Origin: Verrucomicrobiia bacterium
Lineage (GTDB): Bacteria; Zixibacteria; MSB-5A5; DSPP01
Reading direction: 5' to 3'
NCBI GenBank assembly: GCA_035574275.1
Contig: DATLYY010000006.1
Location: forward strand, 1 to 54,998
DNA: 54,998 nt
A program made the translations under genes and the position numbers. This document shows positions 20,868 to 30,107 of this stretch, one piece after another. Under the pieces are notes generated by a model, which saw only the letters and a list, made by a program, of their open reading frames with translations, was not told the DNA's origin and did no database searches. Position 1 is the stretch's first letter. Each line of letters opens with the position of its first letter.

Positions 20868-20944
20868 CCGGCCGATTTGATCGGCAACCCAAGTATTTGC
20901 CCTGCTTAAACTTGCGTTTTCCCTTTGTATCCGTAAAATTTTCC

Positions 20945-20974
20945 TTGACACGCCCCCCGTCAAAATGCTATTTT
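20945..20974 (+). promoter_or_regulatory. Putative promoter of the clostripain-like gene
   Basis: TTGACA at 20945-20950, 18-base spacer, TATTTT at 20969-20974. It would give a leader of about 95 bases. The 207-base gap between ybaB and the next gene holds nothing else I recognise. Confidence 0.5.
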
Positions 20975-21074
20975 TTGTTTGCGTTTAAGTCGCCGACACA
21001 GCTTTTGGGCAGGTTTATTGGAGGCTTGAGAAAGCTTTTTAACTCTTAACACATAACTTTTTTGGGGAGGCTTT

Positions 21075-24000
21075 ATGAAGCGGTTTTCGCTTTGGTTTGC
21101 CGTTGCGTTCGTTCTGTTTTCCTTTCAAGGGGGATTTTCCAGACCAACTAAGTCGCAGCTCGATTCCCTAAATCAGATCTTGGCACCATCCATTCCGGTA
21201 AAGGACACTATAAACTACGACTCTGTGGACGTTTCACCTTATCATGGAGAGCCAGGTTATGATGCAACTAATTATTTGGTAGCCCAACGATTCGTTCCTG
21301 CACGCTCTTTTACTCTTAAGTCAATCTATTTTCAAGTGGATAATTCACTGGTCAACACTGATTCCTCCTGTTACATTCGGGTTTTTCCCAACGCGGGAGG
21401 TTATCCTGATACTCTTTCTCTCATTACCCAAGATACGGTACCCGCCCCTCTTCCAAGTGTACTCTGGGCACATCGTTTTTCAGACAGCACCAAACAATTT
21501 GCTGCAGGCGATACGTTCTGGATTGTGCTTGGTCCGGTTCCCGGAGGACCCCACCCAGATAGTGCAGATATTGGCGATGGTTGGTGGATGGTTCACTCGA
21601 CGAACAACCCTCAATCACACAGTTACATTTTGAACCCTACGGATACGCTTTGGGTGGGTCCGATGAGCATTAATTGGGTCTTGCGGGCAGGCGGGGAGTA
21701 TAGGACTGTCAACGTGGTTGTTAACGAAGTAATGTTCAATGCTGATACCTTATCCAGTGATTCCTCACGAAACCATGAGTGGGTAGAACTTTACAATAAA
21801 GGGAGTGTGCAAACCACCGCCGGGTGGAGATTGATGAGGGACACATCGGACAATGATCCGCTTGTATTGGAAACCGTTACATTTCCAACAAATACTTATC
21901 TTGTTGTACATATCACTCGTGACACAAGCTTCGTTGACGCCGATTTTGGCGACGGACGAGGCGATATTTATATTAAAAGAAGTTCAAAATTTTTTAACAA
22001 TCGAAAAGGGCTGTGCCTTCTTTCAGCACCTCCAGATGCGCCTACTGCAGACCAAGTAGGCTGGAATTTTAAGAACTTAAGCTTGGATGAAGATAGCGCT
22101 AATCAGGATAATCCGAGTGAACTTATCCGGATTCAGCCGCAAGATGGGCTCGGCCCCCTTTTGACGGCCACGGCGGGTATTTCCCTGGGGCGGGATAAGG
22201 TCGGTTGTGACAGCGCTTCCTGTCAAACGGGTAAACTCGTTCATTTCGTCGGCGGGCCCGATGCAGCCGGTCCCACGATGGGAAGAAGCAATGATCTGCC
22301 TATGACCTTCAATACTTCAAGCATACTGCCTTCTCCTTCAGGCCTCGCCGACTGGACCTTGATGCTTTATATGGCCGCCGATTATGGGGACGTATTGACA
22401 TCTCCCGATAAGTGGTATTACGACTTGTTGAACCAAATCGAGCGGGTAATGCCGGTGGGTGCGGATAGCGCAAATGCCAATGTGGACAGCGTGAACGTAG
22501 TAGTGCTCATTGATTCTCGCCGTACCCGTTTGACGGGAGAGACAGTATCACAACCGAACAGTCAAACGTTTGAGGGTGCCCTGCGGTGGGATACATCGGG
22601 AGTTGTTCGCAATCTCGTGCTTAGTCCGACCAGTGTGAACACAGGCTTAGACACAACCTTATCAGGTTTTATATCTCGGGCAAAGACCAATTATCCAGCC
22701 GCTCGCTATGCGTTGGCGTTGAAGGGAGACGGAGCGGGTTGGCAGGGAATCTGTGGCGATGCCACGAGCGGTGACCGGTTGGAAATGGGAGAATTAAAAT
22801 CGGGTTTGCAGACGGGATTAGGTGCTACGAAATTGGATCTCCTGATATTTGACGCGCCCTTGATGAGTCAACTTGAAGTTGCCGCGCAGATAAAGGATTT
22901 TGCCAAAGTTATGGTCGCTTCGCCGGAAATGACTGGACCGGCCGATTTTAATTACGCACGGCTCGTAAAATCTCTCAAGGGCGGTCCGGATCTGCCCGCC
23001 TTGGTCGATACGCTCGATGAACGTACCTTGGATTCACTTTTAAGGGAACGTGTTGCGGAAGATCCGCATGCGGTTTGGGCGGCTGTCAAATTGGATGGCT
23101 TGGATACATTATTGGCATTGGTGGACACCTTGGCCGTCAACTTGAAAAAGGGGGTGGAAGACCGTTGCGCTTTTGGTGTATCAAGTGATAATTATCAGCT
23201 AAAAATTCGTTCGGCTCTGCGGGGATTTACGACTGAACATTACGGCACACAAGCCCAAGGAATGGCGGATTTTGTTGATTTGAGACGCTTGACGCTTATC
23301 GTAGATCAGATAACGGATGTACCCTGTCAAACGGGTCATGATAGCTGTGCTGCTAGAATTGCAAGCCGTTTGGTCAAAAAAGGCCCGGTGATTGTTGGGT
23401 TAGAGGGTGGTGGGTTAAGCCTTTCCATTCCCGGCAGACATCGCAACAATCCTGCCGGGCTTTCAATCTATTTTCCTTCAGCAAGGCAGCGGGAAATACC
23501 GCTCACGGGAACGGGGAAGCTTTTTAGAGCTTATGCTAACCGAAGCGATCATCCTTTCGACAGCACTGGACTCGAATCGGAAGGAGGAGTTTCTCAAAGC
23601 AGGCGGGTTTATGCTCCAGATTTGACAGCGTGCTATCCTCACGCAGGCGTAGGGTGTTCGACAAGTGATTCCAACATGGCTCGAAATTATCCTTATCCTC
23701 CAGTTGCCGATTTTAATTTTGTTGATAGTACCCACTGGGATGAATTTTTATTCCGCTATTACAAGCCTGTCGCTGACGTGGAAAGCACTTTTTATATCAA
23801 AAACATAAATCAACCCTTCTTTTTGAAGGGAACGGGAACTTCCGATCCGGACTCGGATTCACTCACATACTTTTGGGACCTTGATACCCTTCGAGATTCC
23901 AATTGGCCCTGCGACAGTATTTACCTGGAAGACGTGGACAAGAACTGCTATGACGACAGCACCGATGACGGGGATATACGGGGCGGCCAAAATATTAATT

Positions 24001-25022
24001 TTGTTGGTTTTTCAATCGCCGGCGACCACATCCTTTGGCTCAACGTGTGGGATGATTACCACTTGTACTCGGCCAATTCCCGCTTCCAAACCGACAGGAT
24101 AAAGGACAGCGTGACCGTGCAGATTGAGTTTGAAGGCGTAAAACTAGCCTATGAGGACGATAACTTGGACGAAACCTATCGCAACATAATAAACGCGCTC
24201 AATCCGGCGCCTTCCATTGACAACGTGGACTTGAGACAAGTGGGTGCGCGGACGGGAATGGCTCCTAACCGGCTTACCGAGGATTATCAGGGTGAGCCGC
24301 ACGTGCTATGGACAACCGGAGCAATATCCAGCAATACCTTCCCAACCGCCTGTCAGACGGCCTTGAACAACGCTATGGCCAATGACAGTCAGGGTGTCTG
24401 GATATGCGGGCCACTTGTGGGGTTGGATAACACGGCCAAAACGTACTTTGGAACGACATGGGGTTTTGCCATAGATACAACCCGTGACACGACGAGCTAC
24501 GTAGTGCCGTATCCCGGCTTGGAACATTTCCTGAGTGACTTAGATACTTTGCTGCTGGTTCCTGGCTCCAGCTTGGAACGGCTGAATCCTTTGACCTGCC
24601 CCTCATTTCCACTTTTAATTAACAGTAGTGGCGATATAGTAGCAGCCGCTCGAGTTTTGGGAGGTCAGCGGGGCATCATATTCTCCACTTTTGGTTTGGA
24701 ACACGTAGCGAATTTTAACAGAGGAAAAGAACTTCTGACCCAGGTTCTAAGCTGGATGTCTCTTCCGCAAACATCCGATAGCTGTTCGATATGCCCAGCT
24801 GCAAAAGGAGATTTGAATGGAGATGGTAACTGGTCTCCAGCCGATGTTACCTTGATGCTCAACTGCGTCTTTCTTGCAAATGGAGCGGGCACAGTGGGAG
24901 GAGATTGCAACCTTTGTTATTCTGACGTTAACTGTAGCGGAGGGCTGTCTCCTATTGACGTAACACTTGAACTTTTTAAGGTTTATAGTGGCCTGACTGA
25001 TCCGCCTTGGTGTGGGCCGTAA
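21075..25022 (+). CDS. Giant secreted clostripain-like (C11) protein, catalytic residues lost
   Basis: 1315 residues. Order: signal peptide (1-23); beta-rich region (about 45-205); lamin-tail-like domain (about 210-290, VVVNEVMFNADT and NHEWVELYN); clostripain-type domain (about 428-830); PKD-like segment (about 915-1010); a further alpha/beta part; and a C-terminal dockerin-like module with two calcium loops (GDLNGDGNWSPAD, SDVNCSGGLSPID). The C11 domain aligns through DWTLMLYMAAD, GAGWQGIC, GDRLEMGEL and DLLIFDA, but the catalytic His of the usual HGxGW is Asp552 (KGDGAGW) and the catalytic Cys of the usual DACLMG is Pro595 (DAPLMS). It is probably a non-catalytic relative. GGGGAGGC precedes the ATG. 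Confidence 0.8.
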   Translation: MKRFSLWFAVAFVLFSFQGGFSRPTKSQLDSLNQILAPSIPVKDTINYDSVDVSPYHGEPGYDATNYLVAQRFVPARSFTLKSIYFQVDNSLVNTDSSCYIRVFPNAGGYPDTLSLITQDTVPAPLPSVLWAHRFSDSTKQFAAGDTFWIVLGPVPGGPHPDSADIGDGWWMVHSTNNPQSHSYILNPTDTLWVGPMSINWVLRAGGEYRTVNVVVNEVMFNADTLSSDSSRNHEWVELYNKGSVQTTAGWRLMRDTSDNDPLVLETVTFPTNTYLVVHITRDTSFVDADFGDGRGDIYIKRSSKFFNNRKGLCLLSAPPDAPTADQVGWNFKNLSLDEDSANQDNPSELIRIQPQDGLGPLLTATAGISLGRDKVGCDSASCQTGKLVHFVGGPDAAGPTMGRSNDLPMTFNTSSILPSPSGLADWTLMLYMAADYGDVLTSPDKWYYDLLNQIERVMPVGADSANANVDSVNVVVLIDSRRTRLTGETVSQPNSQTFEGALRWDTSGVVRNLVLSPTSVNTGLDTTLSGFISRAKTNYPAARYALALKGDGAGWQGICGDATSGDRLEMGELKSGLQTGLGATKLDLLIFDAPLMSQLEVAAQIKDFAKVMVASPEMTGPADFNYARLVKSLKGGPDLPALVDTLDERTLDSLLRERVAEDPHAVWAAVKLDGLDTLLALVDTLAVNLKKGVEDRCAFGVSSDNYQLKIRSALRGFTTEHYGTQAQGMADFVDLRRLTLIVDQITDVPCQTGHDSCAARIASRLVKKGPVIVGLEGGGLSLSIPGRHRNNPAGLSIYFPSARQREIPLTGTGKLFRAYANRSDHPFDSTGLESEGGVSQSRRVYAPDLTACYPHAGVGCSTSDSNMARNYPYPPVADFNFVDSTHWDEFLFRYYKPVADVESTFYIKNINQPFFLKGTGTSDPDSDSLTYFWDLDTLRDSNWPCDSIYLEDVDKNCYDDSTDDGDIRGGQNINFVGFSIAGDHILWLNVWDDYHLYSANSRFQTDRIKDSVTVQIEFEGVKLAYEDDNLDETYRNIINALNPAPSIDNVDLRQVGARTGMAPNRLTEDYQGEPHVLWTTGAISSNTFPTACQTALNNAMANDSQGVWICGPLVGLDNTAKTYFGTTWGFAIDTTRDTTSYVVPYPGLEHFLSDLDTLLLVPGSSLERLNPLTCPSFPLLINSSGDIVAAARVLGGQRGIIFSTFGLEHVANFNRGKELLTQVLSWMSLPQTSDSCSICPAAKGDLNGDGNWSPADVTLMLNCVFLANGAGTVGGDCNLCYSDVNCSGGLSPIDVTLELFKVYSGLTDPPWCGP

Positions 25023-25048
25023 GGACTGCCATTGGATCGCGCAGTTTG

Positions 25049-25079
25049 AGGGCGGGTATAACCCGCCCTCTTTTTTTGT
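25049..25079 (+). terminator. Intrinsic terminator of the clostripain-like gene
   Basis: GAGGGCGGGT (25049-25058) pairs with ACCCGCCCTC (25062-25071), followed by TTTTTTT. Confidence 0.92.
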
Positions 25080-25254
25080 CCAAAGCAAGCACTTCTCCTT
25101 GCAAAGAAACTAAAAAACCGGCTTTTAAACGCCGATACCTCTGAATAGAGGGTGTGAAGGAGTGGTTGCGGTGCGGCACCAGGCCGGTTTTGGAGCTTTT
25201 TTCCGGCTGGCTTCCAAGGGGTTAGCCGGGGGAGGGGTGGGGCAAAAAAAAGAC

Positions 25255-25284
25255 TTGACAAATCGACTTTTGGGTGCGTATTTA
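25255..25284 (+). promoter_or_regulatory. Putative promoter of the cohesin-like gene
   Basis: TTGACA at 25255-25260, 18-base spacer, TATTTA at 25279-25284, much like the promoter at 20945. The leader to the gene at 25479 would be about 190 bases. It includes an imperfect GTGG/CCAC hairpin near 25288-25309 and a small open frame at 25366. The space from 25080 to 25254 holds nothing I can identify. Confidence 0.5.
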
Positions 25285-25365
25285 TATGTGGAAAAACGGA
25301 GTTCCCCACACTGAGCCGTAAGGAACACCGACTACCAACTGGAGGTATTTTAGGGCGGGGGGAGG

Positions 25366-25482
25366 ATGAACAAAAAAGTTGTTAGGAAGCGCCCGGACCA
25401 ACCTTTTGCGAAAAAGGGGATGGGTCATAAAATGTCAGGTTTAGTAAAATGTATAACCCAAACGATGGGAGGTTTAGAATGA
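25366..25482 (+). CDS. Possible 38-residue leader peptide
   Basis: An uninterrupted frame of 38 codons plus TGA, beginning MNKKVVRKRPDQPFAKKG. It is basic (about nine Lys/Arg) and ends in an ATGA overlap with the start codon of the cohesin-like gene. A strong GGGGGGAGG lies before the ATG but with almost no spacing. I recognise no family. It could be a coupled leader peptide or chance in a long leader. Confidence 0.25.
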   Translation: MNKKVVRKRPDQPFAKKGMGHKMSGLVKCITQTMGGLE

Positions 25483-26342
25483 AGCGCACACTGACGCTTG
25501 CCGTCTTGGTGGCCTTCTTAGTGCCGGCCCTTGCTTTGGCGGCCCGCGATCCGGGGAATGTCGATAAAATTTATTTCGGCACCCACGAATACGATGCGGC
25601 CACGGGCAAGTTGGTCGTGCCCATCATGATTAAAAATGATGAGCCGATTACGGCCATCGACATTCCCTTGAAATTCGGGAATGCCGGTGATGGTATCGTA
25701 TTAGACCAAGTGCAGTTCATAGAAGACAGCCGGATTGGCGGGTTTGATTTTCAGTTCAAGAAAATCGACAACCAGGCCAAAACGGTCTTAATCGGGCTCG
25801 TTTCCTCCGCCTATGATCTAAAAGCCGATATGGCGCCGGGAGACGAAAAGATCGCCTATCTGCACTTCACGGTAACCGACGCCAACCTGAATAAGGTGGT
25901 GTTGGATGAGGATAAGTCCCGCGCCCCCCAGCACACGATGCTTCTAATTGAGAATCGGGTGGTGGATGAGGGTCAGGGCCGCGAGGTCATCGACTTCGTG
26001 CCGTATTTCGACAAGAAGAGCGGAATCATTGCTCTTAACGCGGCCGGCGCAAGCCAGCTGCCCAAGGAATACGCCCTTCGGGGGAACTACCCGAACCCGT
26101 TCAACGCCAAAACCATCATCTCCTTCGCCCTTCCGCAGGAATCCAAGGTCACCCTGGACATTTACAACATCCTGGGCCAGAAGGTGAAGACCCTGGTGGA
26201 TGGCGCCATGCCGGCCGGGTATCACAACCTCGAATGGAACGGCACGGACCACAACGGTCTGGGAGTTTCTTCCGGCGTTTATCTCTACAAGCTGAAAGCC
26301 GACAACTTCACCCGGGTCAACAGAATGACCTTCTTGAAGTAG
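25479..26342 (+). CDS. Secreted cohesin-like protein with type IX-like sorting domain
   Basis: 287 residues from the ATG at 25479 (GGGAGGTTTAGA before it; an ATG 30 bases earlier is in frame but would displace the signal peptide). After the signal peptide (cleaved near ALAA) comes a beta-sandwich of cohesin-like pattern, about residues 28-175: GKLVVPIMIKNDEPITAIDI, a segment with IGLVSSAYDLKADMAPG and then KIAYLHFTV. The last 85 residues are the FlgD-like sorting module (GNYPNPFNAKTIISF, YNILGQKVKTL, SSGVYLYKLK). The protein is likely exported and fixed to the surface, where it could bind dockerin-tailed proteins. The cohesin call is by pattern only. Confidence 0.65.
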   Translation: MKRTLTLAVLVAFLVPALALAARDPGNVDKIYFGTHEYDAATGKLVVPIMIKNDEPITAIDIPLKFGNAGDGIVLDQVQFIEDSRIGGFDFQFKKIDNQAKTVLIGLVSSAYDLKADMAPGDEKIAYLHFTVTDANLNKVVLDEDKSRAPQHTMLLIENRVVDEGQGREVIDFVPYFDKKSGIIALNAAGASQLPKEYALRGNYPNPFNAKTIISFALPQESKVTLDIYNILGQKVKTLVDGAMPAGYHNLEWNGTDHNGLGVSSGVYLYKLKADNFTRVNRMTFLK

Positions 26343-26362
26343 CCGGGCCAGCCTTGGAAAAA

Positions 26363-26389
26363 AGCCCCCGTACGGGGGCTTTTTTTTTG
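26363..26389 (+). terminator. Intrinsic terminator
   Basis: AGCCCCCG (26363-26370) and CGGGGGCT (26373-26380) form a tight hairpin followed by eight T. Confidence 0.92.
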
Positions 26390-26441
26390 CCCAAAAAACC
26401 CGCCGTTTGACTTTTCCGCCGGATTTCGGGATTTTGGACCC

Positions 26442-26876
26442 GTGAAGGAAATCGTCAAATACGCCGGCTGTTTTGTCTGCGGAGACGAAAACCCTATCGG
26501 CTTGGGGGTGAAATTTTACGAAAAAGAGGGGGGCGCGGCGGCCGAATTTGTTCCCCGCGAGGTTTTGGAAGGGTACAAGGGGCTTTTGCACGGCGGGATT
26601 CTTTGCTCCTTGATGGACGAGGTGATGATCAAGGCGGTTTTGGTCAAAAACGTCTACTGCGTTACGGCGGAACTGTCGGTACGCTACAAAAAACCGGTCG
26701 AAATTGCCGATAAACTTTCCCTTTTCGGTTACATCGAAAAGGAGAACGGCCGGGTCTATATCACCAAGGGCTGGGCCAAAAACCAGAGAGGGGAAACGGT
26801 GGCGGAGGCGGAGGGGAAATTCTTTGTCCCCAGGCCTTCCGAAATCGACAAGCTGAAAGAAAGCCTGGCCATATAA
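26442..26876 (+). CDS. PaaI-type hotdog thioesterase
   Basis: 144 residues of the hotdog fold with the acyl-CoA thioesterase motif LLHGGILCSLMDEVM (about residues 48-62), typical of PaaI/YbgC-like enzymes that hydrolyse aryl- or acyl-CoA. An N-terminal CFVCGDENPIGLG segment is frequent in this subgroup. The substrate is unknown. The start is GTG with no Shine-Dalgarno sequence; TTGACT at 26407 suggests transcription begins at or very near the start codon. Confidence 0.85.
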   Translation: MKEIVKYAGCFVCGDENPIGLGVKFYEKEGGAAAEFVPREVLEGYKGLLHGGILCSLMDEVMIKAVLVKNVYCVTAELSVRYKKPVEIADKLSLFGYIEKENGRVYITKGWAKNQRGETVAEAEGKFFVPRPSEIDKLKESLAI

Positions 26877-27038
26877 CTTTTTTTCCGGCAGGATGCTGCT
26901 GAATTCCACTGCCTAAAATTTATTTTAGAAAGCAACATTTAGTAATTTCTTTCTATAAACCTCATTCCCCGTTACGGCATTTTGTTGTCCCACAATGAAT
27001 TATGAGCGGTTGAATGTGATATCCAAAAGGCATGAGGA

Positions 27039-27587
27039 TTGCTGGGTAAGTCCGAGGTGAAATTGTATTTTTACGGCTCCAACCGACTGGAGCGGCGGGA
27101 AGAAAGCGGGGTTGGAATCATCGCTTTTGCCGTGCCGGATTTTGGGTTTCTTTTTCGTTCCGCTCACCGCGGAAGTGCCTTGGAATGCGAGCTTTATGCC
27201 CTTTTGACTTTGTGCCAGTTCGTAGAGGCCAATTCGGAACTGCTCAAGGGACAGAAATTGGAGTTTCTGGGGGATTCCGCCGCCGCGATCTATCAGGCCA
27301 GCCAGCCGGAGGGGTCGTTTCATTCCGTTGACCATTCCCTTCGGTCCGCCTCCGTCAGTCCGGCTCACGCCTCCGGCAACCCCTCCGCCCGGCTTTTTGA
27401 GCGGCTGCGGGCTTTCCGAAAAAAACTTGGTTTTTCACTTCTCTGGGTGCCGGTTTCCGAGAACCGGGCGGCAACGGAAGCCGTCTCTCATCCCACCATC
27501 AAAAACTCTCCCCTCGTTGGAAAACTGAACACTTCTTTTTTAGAATCTTTCAAAAGGAATCCCGGCCCGGGTCCTTCCACCTTTTGA
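27039..27587 (+). CDS. RNase H-like protein with incomplete active site
   Basis: 182 residues. The first 145 resemble RNase HI: LYFYGSN then GVGIIAFAV (strands 1-2), ALECELYALL (helix with the active-site Glu), LEFLGDSAAAI (Asp of strand 4) and LLWVPVSENRAATEA near the end. The first catalytic Asp is Tyr (FYGS instead of TDGS) and the last is lost (NRAATEA instead of NxxAD). The tail is low complexity. The start is uncertain: TTG at 27039 or GTG at 27057. It overlaps the region holding the promoter of the next gene. Function unknown. Confidence 0.5.
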   Translation: MLGKSEVKLYFYGSNRLERREESGVGIIAFAVPDFGFLFRSAHRGSALECELYALLTLCQFVEANSELLKGQKLEFLGDSAAAIYQASQPEGSFHSVDHSLRSASVSPAHASGNPSARLFERLRAFRKKLGFSLLWVPVSENRAATEAVSHPTIKNSPLVGKLNTSFLESFKRNPGPGPSTF

Positions 27588-27616
27588 TTGATTTTTTCTC
27601 GGCGCGGTGGTATAAT
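27588..27616 (+). promoter_or_regulatory. Strong promoter next to a start codon (leaderless)
   Basis: TTGATT at 27588-27593, exactly 17 bases, TATAAT at 27611-27616 preceded by TGG (extended -10). The expected transcription start is at about 27623, only 2-4 bases before the ATG at 27626. Confidence 0.75.
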
Positions 27617-27625
27617 GCCATTGTC

Positions 27626-30031
27626 ATGCGGGGTTTGACCGGATTTCTTGCCTTTTTTCTGGCCCTTGGGAGTATATCCTCTTTTGCCGCGCCGCGTCCC
27701 AAGTTTCTACCGGCCGCTCAATTGGCTCAATCCGGCCGCGACAGCATAAAAGCGTGGGTTTTTTTCCGGGATAAAGGCTCCTTCGGTTTTGAGGCCGTTG
27801 CCCAGCGGGCCGCTTTGCGCATCGCCCGCAAGGGAAATTCGGCCATTTCCACGGAAGCGGAAAGGCCGGTTTCCGCCGACTATGTCCGACGGCTCGAAGA
27901 TCTTGGGGCCCGGGTCTGGCAGACCAGCCGCTGGCTGAACGCCGTTTCGGTTTGGATTTCACCCCAAAAACTACAAGCCATTGAACGGTTGCCTTTTGTG
28001 GCCGGTTTGCGGCCGGTAGCCAAGTTTAAGCGAAAGCCGCTTCCGGAGCCGCTGGAATCTGCGGTCGAACTTCCCCCCCAACAAGTAACGGAAACCGCCT
28101 ACGCCGATTCCTACGGCCCGGCAATTACACAGTTGGACTCCCTCAACATCCCGCTCGTGCACACTCTGGGTCGCCGGGGAGATAGTGTTTTAGTGGCAAT
28201 GCTGGATGACGGCTATAGGAAAAATCATTCCACCTTCAGTACTCTTTACGCGAATGGTCAAGTTTTGGCTGAATATGACTTTATTCAAAAGGATTTCGAT
28301 ACGGCTCCGGATGCCGGAGAACTCGCGATTGGTCAGGGGTTTCACGGAACGTCCACTTGGTCGGTCGTGGGGGGAACGGCCCCCGGTAGCTTTCTGGGAG
28401 GGGCTTACAAGGCCCATTTCATATTGGCAAAAACGGAGTATATACCTGCCGAAAACCAGTGGGAGGAAGATAACTGGGTGGCGGCCTTGGAATGGGCCGA
28501 CAGCATCGGCGCTGATGTGGTTTCCAGTTCTTTGGCTTACCTCGACTTTGACGATAGTTGTATGTGTGATTATTCCTTTGCTGACTTGGATGGAATGTCT
28601 ACCATCGTTTCGACCGCCGCTTCCATGGCCGCCGACATGGGAATTTTGGTCTGCAACGCCGCCGGCAACAACGGCCCTCCCGACAGTTCGATTTGGGCCC
28701 CGGCGGATGCCTTCGACGTTCTGGCCTGCGGTTCGGTGGACAGTTTTGGCGTATTAAGTTCCTTTTCTTCCCAAGGACCGATTGCCGACAGTCGGATTAA
28801 ACCGGAACTGGTAGCACAGGGGTCACGGACGTACTTGGCGGACCCAGCAAATCTGGCGGGCTACAGGCGCTCCAACGGGACCTCCTTTTCCACCCCTTTA
28901 ATTGCATCCGCCACCGCCGTTTTGATGTCCGTGCACCCGGACTGGGCGCCGCGGCAGATTCGGGAGGCGTTGATGCTTACTGCCAACAATGCCGCTTCCC
29001 CCAACATGCAGAAAGGATGGGGGGTGCCGGACGTCTACAAAGCGGCCCTCTTCCGTCCGGACAGCACGGTCACGCTGGAAATCGTTAATGAGGGAACCAT
29101 TGCCAATGTTCCCATCGGAGTCTCATCCCATCCCGTGAAGGTGGTGGTGCACAATCCCCGCGGTTTCCCGGTAAATTCGCCGCAATTGTTCTTTAAGGAA
29201 ATTTCCGCGTCGGGTTTTTCTTCCGTGGCTTTGACGCCGGCCGCCGGCGACACCCTTTCGGCTTCCATACCTATTGCTTCCTCCGATTTGGAAATCGTTT
29301 ATTATGCATCCGCCAACGGCGGCGTGGTGAAAGACCCGGTGTTTGCCCCCATCTGGCTCCGTCATTTGATTCTTCGTCCCTGGTTCAAAGATCATGCGGA
29401 TTCGGGGAGTTATGACTGGCGGGCCTCGGGCACGAATCAAAGCTGGGGGCCTTCCGGGCGCCAGGCCAATTCCGGTTATTTTTCTTTTGCCGACTCCCCG
29501 CGGGGAAATTACCGCAACAGCGTGGACGAGCGCTGGGAAATGAACCGGGGGATACGTTTGGATACCACCACCAACTACTTTCTGCGCTATTTAGAGCGGT
29601 ATGCCTTGGTGCCGGGGGATTCCATCATGGTGCAAATCTCCACGGATGGCGGGGTCAACTGGTCCACGCTGGCCGGAACGGTAAAAACCACCGGCACGCT
29701 TTCAACCTGGACGGAACGAATCGTCACCTTGGGAGCGTACTACCAATCCCCCGATTTCCGGGTGCGTTTCCGGTTGAAAAGCGACCTTTCCGGCACTGCG
29801 GACGGCTGGTTCGTAGACGACGTTTCCCTGTTGCTCCGGGGGGACTTGAACGGGGACGGGGTTTTGACCCCGGCGGACATCGTGCTTGAACTTCTCTTCC
29901 TGTTTTCCGGTTCGCTCCCGCCGATGCCCCTGGCGGCCGCCGATTTGAACGGTGATTTGGCCTACCTGCCGTCCGATGCGGTTTGTCTTTTGAGCACGGT
30001 GTTCAGCTCTACTCCCTGTTCGACTCCCTGA
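27626..30031 (+). CDS. Secreted subtilisin-like protease with dockerin-like end
   Basis: 801 residues from the ATG at 27626, chosen because a signal peptide starts there (MRGLTGFLAFFLALG) and the promoter -10 box lies 9 bases before it; the in-frame ATG at 27584 precedes the promoter. The S8 triad is Asp194 (AMLDDG), His240 (GQGFHGTSTW) and Ser420 (NGTSFSTPLIASA), with Asn in NAAGNNGP. About residues 30-150 look like an inhibitor-type propeptide. After the protease come beta-rich domains and a dockerin-like end (GDLNGDGVLTPADIVLELL; second loop DLNGDLAYLPSD). Probably an extracellular protease attached through the dockerin. Confidence 0.88.
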   Translation: MRGLTGFLAFFLALGSISSFAAPRPKFLPAAQLAQSGRDSIKAWVFFRDKGSFGFEAVAQRAALRIARKGNSAISTEAERPVSADYVRRLEDLGARVWQTSRWLNAVSVWISPQKLQAIERLPFVAGLRPVAKFKRKPLPEPLESAVELPPQQVTETAYADSYGPAITQLDSLNIPLVHTLGRRGDSVLVAMLDDGYRKNHSTFSTLYANGQVLAEYDFIQKDFDTAPDAGELAIGQGFHGTSTWSVVGGTAPGSFLGGAYKAHFILAKTEYIPAENQWEEDNWVAALEWADSIGADVVSSSLAYLDFDDSCMCDYSFADLDGMSTIVSTAASMAADMGILVCNAAGNNGPPDSSIWAPADAFDVLACGSVDSFGVLSSFSSQGPIADSRIKPELVAQGSRTYLADPANLAGYRRSNGTSFSTPLIASATAVLMSVHPDWAPRQIREALMLTANNAASPNMQKGWGVPDVYKAALFRPDSTVTLEIVNEGTIANVPIGVSSHPVKVVVHNPRGFPVNSPQLFFKEISASGFSSVALTPAAGDTLSASIPIASSDLEIVYYASANGGVVKDPVFAPIWLRHLILRPWFKDHADSGSYDWRASGTNQSWGPSGRQANSGYFSFADSPRGNYRNSVDERWEMNRGIRLDTTTNYFLRYLERYALVPGDSIMVQISTDGGVNWSTLAGTVKTTGTLSTWTERIVTLGAYYQSPDFRVRFRLKSDLSGTADGWFVDDVSLLLRGDLNGDGVLTPADIVLELLFLFSGSLPPMPLAAADLNGDLAYLPSDAVCLLSTVFSSTPCSTP

Positions 30032-30069
30032 TTTTGGTTTAACTCGGTATTCCTTTTCCCTATTATTGC

Positions 30070-30098
30070 TTGACATTTTCAGGCCGCCAGAATAGCTT
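30070..30098 (+). promoter_or_regulatory. Putative promoter of the yceD-fab operon
   Basis: TTGACA at 30070-30075, 17-base spacer, TAGCTT at 30093-30098. The yceD ATG is 9 bases further on, so the transcript would be nearly leaderless. The -10 match is only moderate. Confidence 0.5.
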
Positions 30099-30107
30099 AC
30101 TGTTCCT

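Noticed and set aside
25288-25340. Known riboswitch (cyclic di-GMP or cobalamin type) in the leader of the cohesin-like gene
   Set aside because: Hairpins are present but none of the conserved core sequences of these classes could be found.
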